Of a stretch of DNA of 64,000 nt, positions 61,487 to 64,000 are shown piece by piece (within the stretch, counting starts at the first letter, position 1; every line of letters starts with the position of its first letter). A program made the position numbers and the translations under genes. Below the pieces are notes generated by a model. The model was not told where the DNA came from and searched no databases. It worked only from the letters and a program-made list of their open reading frames with translations. The stretch comes from JAAXHV01 sp965207165 (GTDB lineage Bacteria > Pseudomonadota > Gammaproteobacteria > Eutrophobiales > Eutrophobiaceae), in assembly GCA_965207165.1 (NCBI GenBank), contig OZ242265.1:1922001-1986000 (forward strand), written 5' to 3'.

Positions 61487-63454
61487 ATGAAAACGGTGTT
61501 TCAAAACCTCAAACGGCGCGGTCTGGCTGTAAAACTTTCCTTCTCCATACTTATCGGCACCACATTAATCGCTGCCGTTTCGTTTGCGTATGAATACTGG
61601 TATTCCAGCAGGCTGGTACTGCAAAATGTAGAAGCTGAAGCAGGTAATCTTGCCCAGGCGACGGTAAACGAGGTCGAAAGCGTTCTGGGTGGTATTACAA
61701 AAGTAATCATGTTTACCGCATCGTACCTGGAACACCATGTATACACTGAGGAGGACATACTTGGAATTCTCGAACATATCGTATCTTCGAACGACGAGGT
61801 TTATGGATCGACCATTGCGTACGAACCCTACGCTTACGATCCGGATAAGCAATATTTCGCTCCTTATTATTATAAAAAAAACGGCAGTTTGACATTGACT
61901 GATTTGTCCACAGAAAACTACCGGTACCTTGAGAAAGACTGGTACACCGTTCCAAAAGCGACAAACCGGCCCGCATGGAGTGAGCCGTATTACGATGAAG
62001 GGGGCGGAAACATTTTCATGGCAACGTACTCTCTCCCGTTCTACAAGACCGTGGATGGTCACCGGACACTGCAGGGCATTGTCACGGCGGACATATCACT
62101 GGACTGGCTGGTACGGATCATCTCATCTGCAGCCACTTACAAATCCGGCTATTCATTCATGATTTCCAAAAATGGCAACTTCGTCAGTCATCCGGACAAG
62201 TCGCATATACTCGTAGAAAATATCTTCTCCATCGCTGACGCGCTGGATGAACCGCGGCTGAAGGAAATAGCAGAAGCTATGCTCCGGGGAGAAACAGGCT
62301 TTGTCCCCCATGTGAGTTTTCACCTGAACCGGCCGAGCTGGTTGTACTATGCGCCTTTGCCCACAACCGGCTGGTCCATGGGCACCGTAGTACTCGAGGA
62401 TGAACTGTTTGCCGGTCTCCATGAATTGAACCGGCAGGTAATCCTGATCGCTGTCGGCGGTTTTGCCATTCTCCTGGTGGTGATTTTCACCATCGCCAGC
62501 CGCATGATCAGACCGCTTGAAACCCTGGCCTCCACCACGACGGAAATAGCCAAGGGAAACCTGGACGTTGAATTACCGCATGTATTATCCCGCGATGAGG
62601 TAGGCGACCTGTCACGCGCCTTTGAGGAAATGCGCGTGTCACTGAAAGAGTACATCAGCAACCTGGCAGAGTCCATCAAAGCCAAGGAACGCCTGGACAG
62701 CGAATTGAAGATCGCGCATAACATCCAGATGAATTTCCTTCCCAAACGTTTTCCGCCGTTTCCGGATAAATCGGAATTTCAAATCTATGCCAGGCTGGAA
62801 CCGGCAAAATACGTAGGGGGAGATTTATTCGACTTCTTCCTGCTGGACGACAACAAACTGTTTATTTCCATCGGCGACGTTGCCGATAAGGGCGTACCGG
62901 CGGCGCTGTTCATGGCCATGACCAAAACCCTGATGAAGGGTGTCGCCGAGCAGGAACCAGGGCCGGCGGAATTACTCATGAGAGTGAATAACGAAATAGC
63001 CAGGGACAACGATACGTCCATGTTCGTTACCTTGATTTGCGGAATTTTGAATCTTGATACCGGGGAATTAATCTATTCCAATGCAGGGCATAATCCGCCT
63101 GTTTTGATCCGGAACAACCAGGCGCCCGAATGGCTGGACATACCGGAAGGATTCATCCTGGGCCCGATTATGGATACAGTTTATAAAAATGACCGGATTA
63201 CACTGGAGCCCGGAGATTTACTGTTGCTGTATACGGATGGCGTCAACGAAGCAATGAATGAAAAGCGGGTGCTCTATTCGGACGAACGCTTGATCGACAC
63301 GGTTACAGGCCGCAAATCGGATGCCACGGAAGACCTGGTTCATCTGGTAATGGAGTCTGTTGAAAATCACTCAGGCGCTCAGGAGCAATCGGACGATATC
63401 ACCATTCTCGCCTTGCGTTATGACGGCAGGGATGAGAGCAACAAAACGGTATGA
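61487..63454 (+). CDS. Cache-HAMP-SpoIIE (PP2C) membrane phosphatase
   Basis: From MKTVFQNLKRRG (61487; 655 residues) the protein has a first helix (about 18-35), a periplasmic Cache-like sensor domain (about 40-310, with VTADISLDWLVRIISSA), a second helix (317-338), HAMP (340-392) and a SpoIIE/RsbU PP2C phosphatase (410-650) with GGDLFDF (444-450), GDVADKGVPAALF and SDDITILALRY. Such proteins dephosphorylate anti-sigma-factor antagonists in response to an external signal. No antagonist or kinase gene is adjacent. It is followed 4 bases later by moaC. Confidence 0.9.
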   Translation: MKTVFQNLKRRGLAVKLSFSILIGTTLIAAVSFAYEYWYSSRLVLQNVEAEAGNLAQATVNEVESVLGGITKVIMFTASYLEHHVYTEEDILGILEHIVSSNDEVYGSTIAYEPYAYDPDKQYFAPYYYKKNGSLTLTDLSTENYRYLEKDWYTVPKATNRPAWSEPYYDEGGGNIFMATYSLPFYKTVDGHRTLQGIVTADISLDWLVRIISSAATYKSGYSFMISKNGNFVSHPDKSHILVENIFSIADALDEPRLKEIAEAMLRGETGFVPHVSFHLNRPSWLYYAPLPTTGWSMGTVVLEDELFAGLHELNRQVILIAVGGFAILLVVIFTIASRMIRPLETLASTTTEIAKGNLDVELPHVLSRDEVGDLSRAFEEMRVSLKEYISNLAESIKAKERLDSELKIAHNIQMNFLPKRFPPFPDKSEFQIYARLEPAKYVGGDLFDFFLLDDNKLFISIGDVADKGVPAALFMAMTKTLMKGVAEQEPGPAELLMRVNNEIARDNDTSMFVTLICGILNLDTGELIYSNAGHNPPVLIRNNQAPEWLDIPEGFILGPIMDTVYKNDRITLEPGDLLLLYTDGVNEAMNEKRVLYSDERLIDTVTGRKSDATEDLVHLVMESVENHSGAQEQSDDITILALRYDGRDESNKTV

Positions 63455-63458
63455 GTAT

Positions 63459-63932
63459 ATGTCGAAATTGACACATTTCAATGAAACGGGAGAAGCCCAT
63501 ATGGTCGACGTCTCCGCCAAGGATGCGACCCACCGCATTGCCGTGGCTGAAGGTACGATCAGGATGCAGGACAAAACGCTGGCCCTGATCATGGACGGTG
63601 GACATAAAAAAGGAGACGTGCTGGGAATCGCCCGGGTAGCAGGCATCATGGCGGCAAAAAGAACCGCGGAACTCATCCCGCTGTGCCATCCCCTGTCCAT
63701 CAACCATATCGATATCGCGCTGGACCCCAGGCCTGGAGAAAGTGCGGTTTACTGCCAGGCGCGGGTCGAAACCATCGGCCCCACGGGAGTCGAAATGGAG
63801 GCGTTGAACGCGGTCCAGGTCACCCTGCTGACGATCTATGACATGTGCAAGGCCGTCGACCGGGGCATGAGCATCGAGACGGTCCGGCTTGTGAAAAAAT
63901 CAGGGGGGAAATCCGGCGAGTGGGCCAGGTAA
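63459..63932 (+). CDS. moaC: cyclic pyranopterin monophosphate synthase
   Basis: From MSKLTHFNETGEAHMVDVSA the product is 157 residues, full length. It has AAKRTAELIPLCHPLSINHI and VETIGPTGVEMEALNAVQVT, signatures of MoaC. With MoaA it makes cyclic pyranopterin. The open frame continues upstream into the phosphatase gene, but family length favours the ATG at 63459. The 4-base gap implies co-transcription with the phosphatase gene. Confidence 0.95.
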   Translation: MSKLTHFNETGEAHMVDVSAKDATHRIAVAEGTIRMQDKTLALIMDGGHKKGDVLGIARVAGIMAAKRTAELIPLCHPLSINHIDIALDPRPGESAVYCQARVETIGPTGVEMEALNAVQVTLLTIYDMCKAVDRGMSIETVRLVKKSGGKSGEWAR

Positions 63933-63938
63933 GTTCCC

Positions 63939-63985
63939 GTCATTCCTGCGCAAGCGGGAATGGCGACACGCGCAGGAATCGCTGA
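63939..63985. repeat. dRS3-like repeat cluster at the right edge
   Basis: ATTCCTGCGCAAGCGGGAAT (one T-G pair in the stem) is followed by CGCGCAGGAATCG. These are units of the ATTCCNGC family. Nothing more can be said because the window ends. Confidence 0.6.
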
Positions 63986-64000
63986 TTTCCAGCCCCCATT

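Noticed and set aside
1..64000. tRNA or rRNA genes
   Set aside because: All gaps larger than 70 bases were read by eye for tRNA-like GGTTCGA arms and CCA ends and none was convincing. A tRNAscan run would settle this.

Overview
The window reads as chromosomal DNA of a Gram-negative gammaproteobacterium of moderately high G+C. Evidence is the LPS genes kdsB and lpxK, the lipoprotein-sorting set lolC-lolE-lolD, comEC next to an exbB/exbD pair, topoisomerase IV (parE, parC), EF-P with the modifiable lysine, a Braun-type lipoprotein and a TonB-dependent receptor. No rRNA, tRNA, prophage, insertion sequence with a transposase, or CRISPR array was seen. I cannot name the genus.

Layout. 1-5.6 kb: small membrane proteins, a cupin, an MsbA-like exporter, sohB, a DUF1820 protein and a GNAT-like protein. 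5.7-11.3 kb: a two-gene operon of a di-heme cytochrome c peroxidase-like protein and a catalase-fold lipoprotein, then an LCAT-type lipase and an epoxide hydrolase-like lipoprotein. 11.3-23.5 kb: aat, infA, then kdsB/ycaR/lpxK/exbD/exbB and comEC/lolD/lolE/lolC on the minus strand, split by an exported amidohydrolase and a 269-nt palindromic element; then tsaB. 23.5-34.6 kb: gcvH, cpdA, an O-methyltransferase, asnS, an AtoE-type transporter, a VapBC/FitAB pair, a TonB receptor, and dinG/efp as the end of a parE-parC-efp-dinG run. 38.9-41.4 kb: a rubrerythrin / Fe-S protein / DUF3501 operon with a clear promoter and terminator. 41.6-55 kb: xseB-ispA, mazG, an HNH nuclease, an alanine-zipper lipoprotein facing an L,D-transpeptidase, moaB, a secreted hydrolase-like protein, and several transporters. 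55.2-64 kb: a molybdenum cofactor region (moaA, fdhD, mobA, mobB, moeA, moaE, moaD, moaC) that also holds a lone pqqB-like gene and a Cache-HAMP-SpoIIE phosphatase.

The most unusual content is not protein coding. Three families of palindromic repeats occur in two or more copies, and sequence differences between copies are matched on both arms of the stems: a 269-nt multi-hairpin element (8582-8850 and 15391-15659), a CGCTGTGAATACATCC-core element (42806-42978 and 60582-60684), and a 56-nt two-hairpin module (23465-23520 and 59556-59611). In addition there are three arrays of 7-bp AATTCCT/AATTCGT units. Seven genes have their stop codon inside or at the edge of one of these repeats, so the repeats sit exactly at gene ends and in some cases supply the last residues of the protein.

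Functionally, the Moco genes cover the pathway from GTP to the guanylated cofactor plus formate dehydrogenase sulfuration, and lie beside an oxalate/formate-type antiporter. The lipoprotein and L,D-transpeptidase are likely partners in anchoring the outer membrane to peptidoglycan. The rubrerythrin operon and the di-heme/catalase-fold operon both point to peroxide handling. Functions are inferred from recognised motifs only; no database search was possible.
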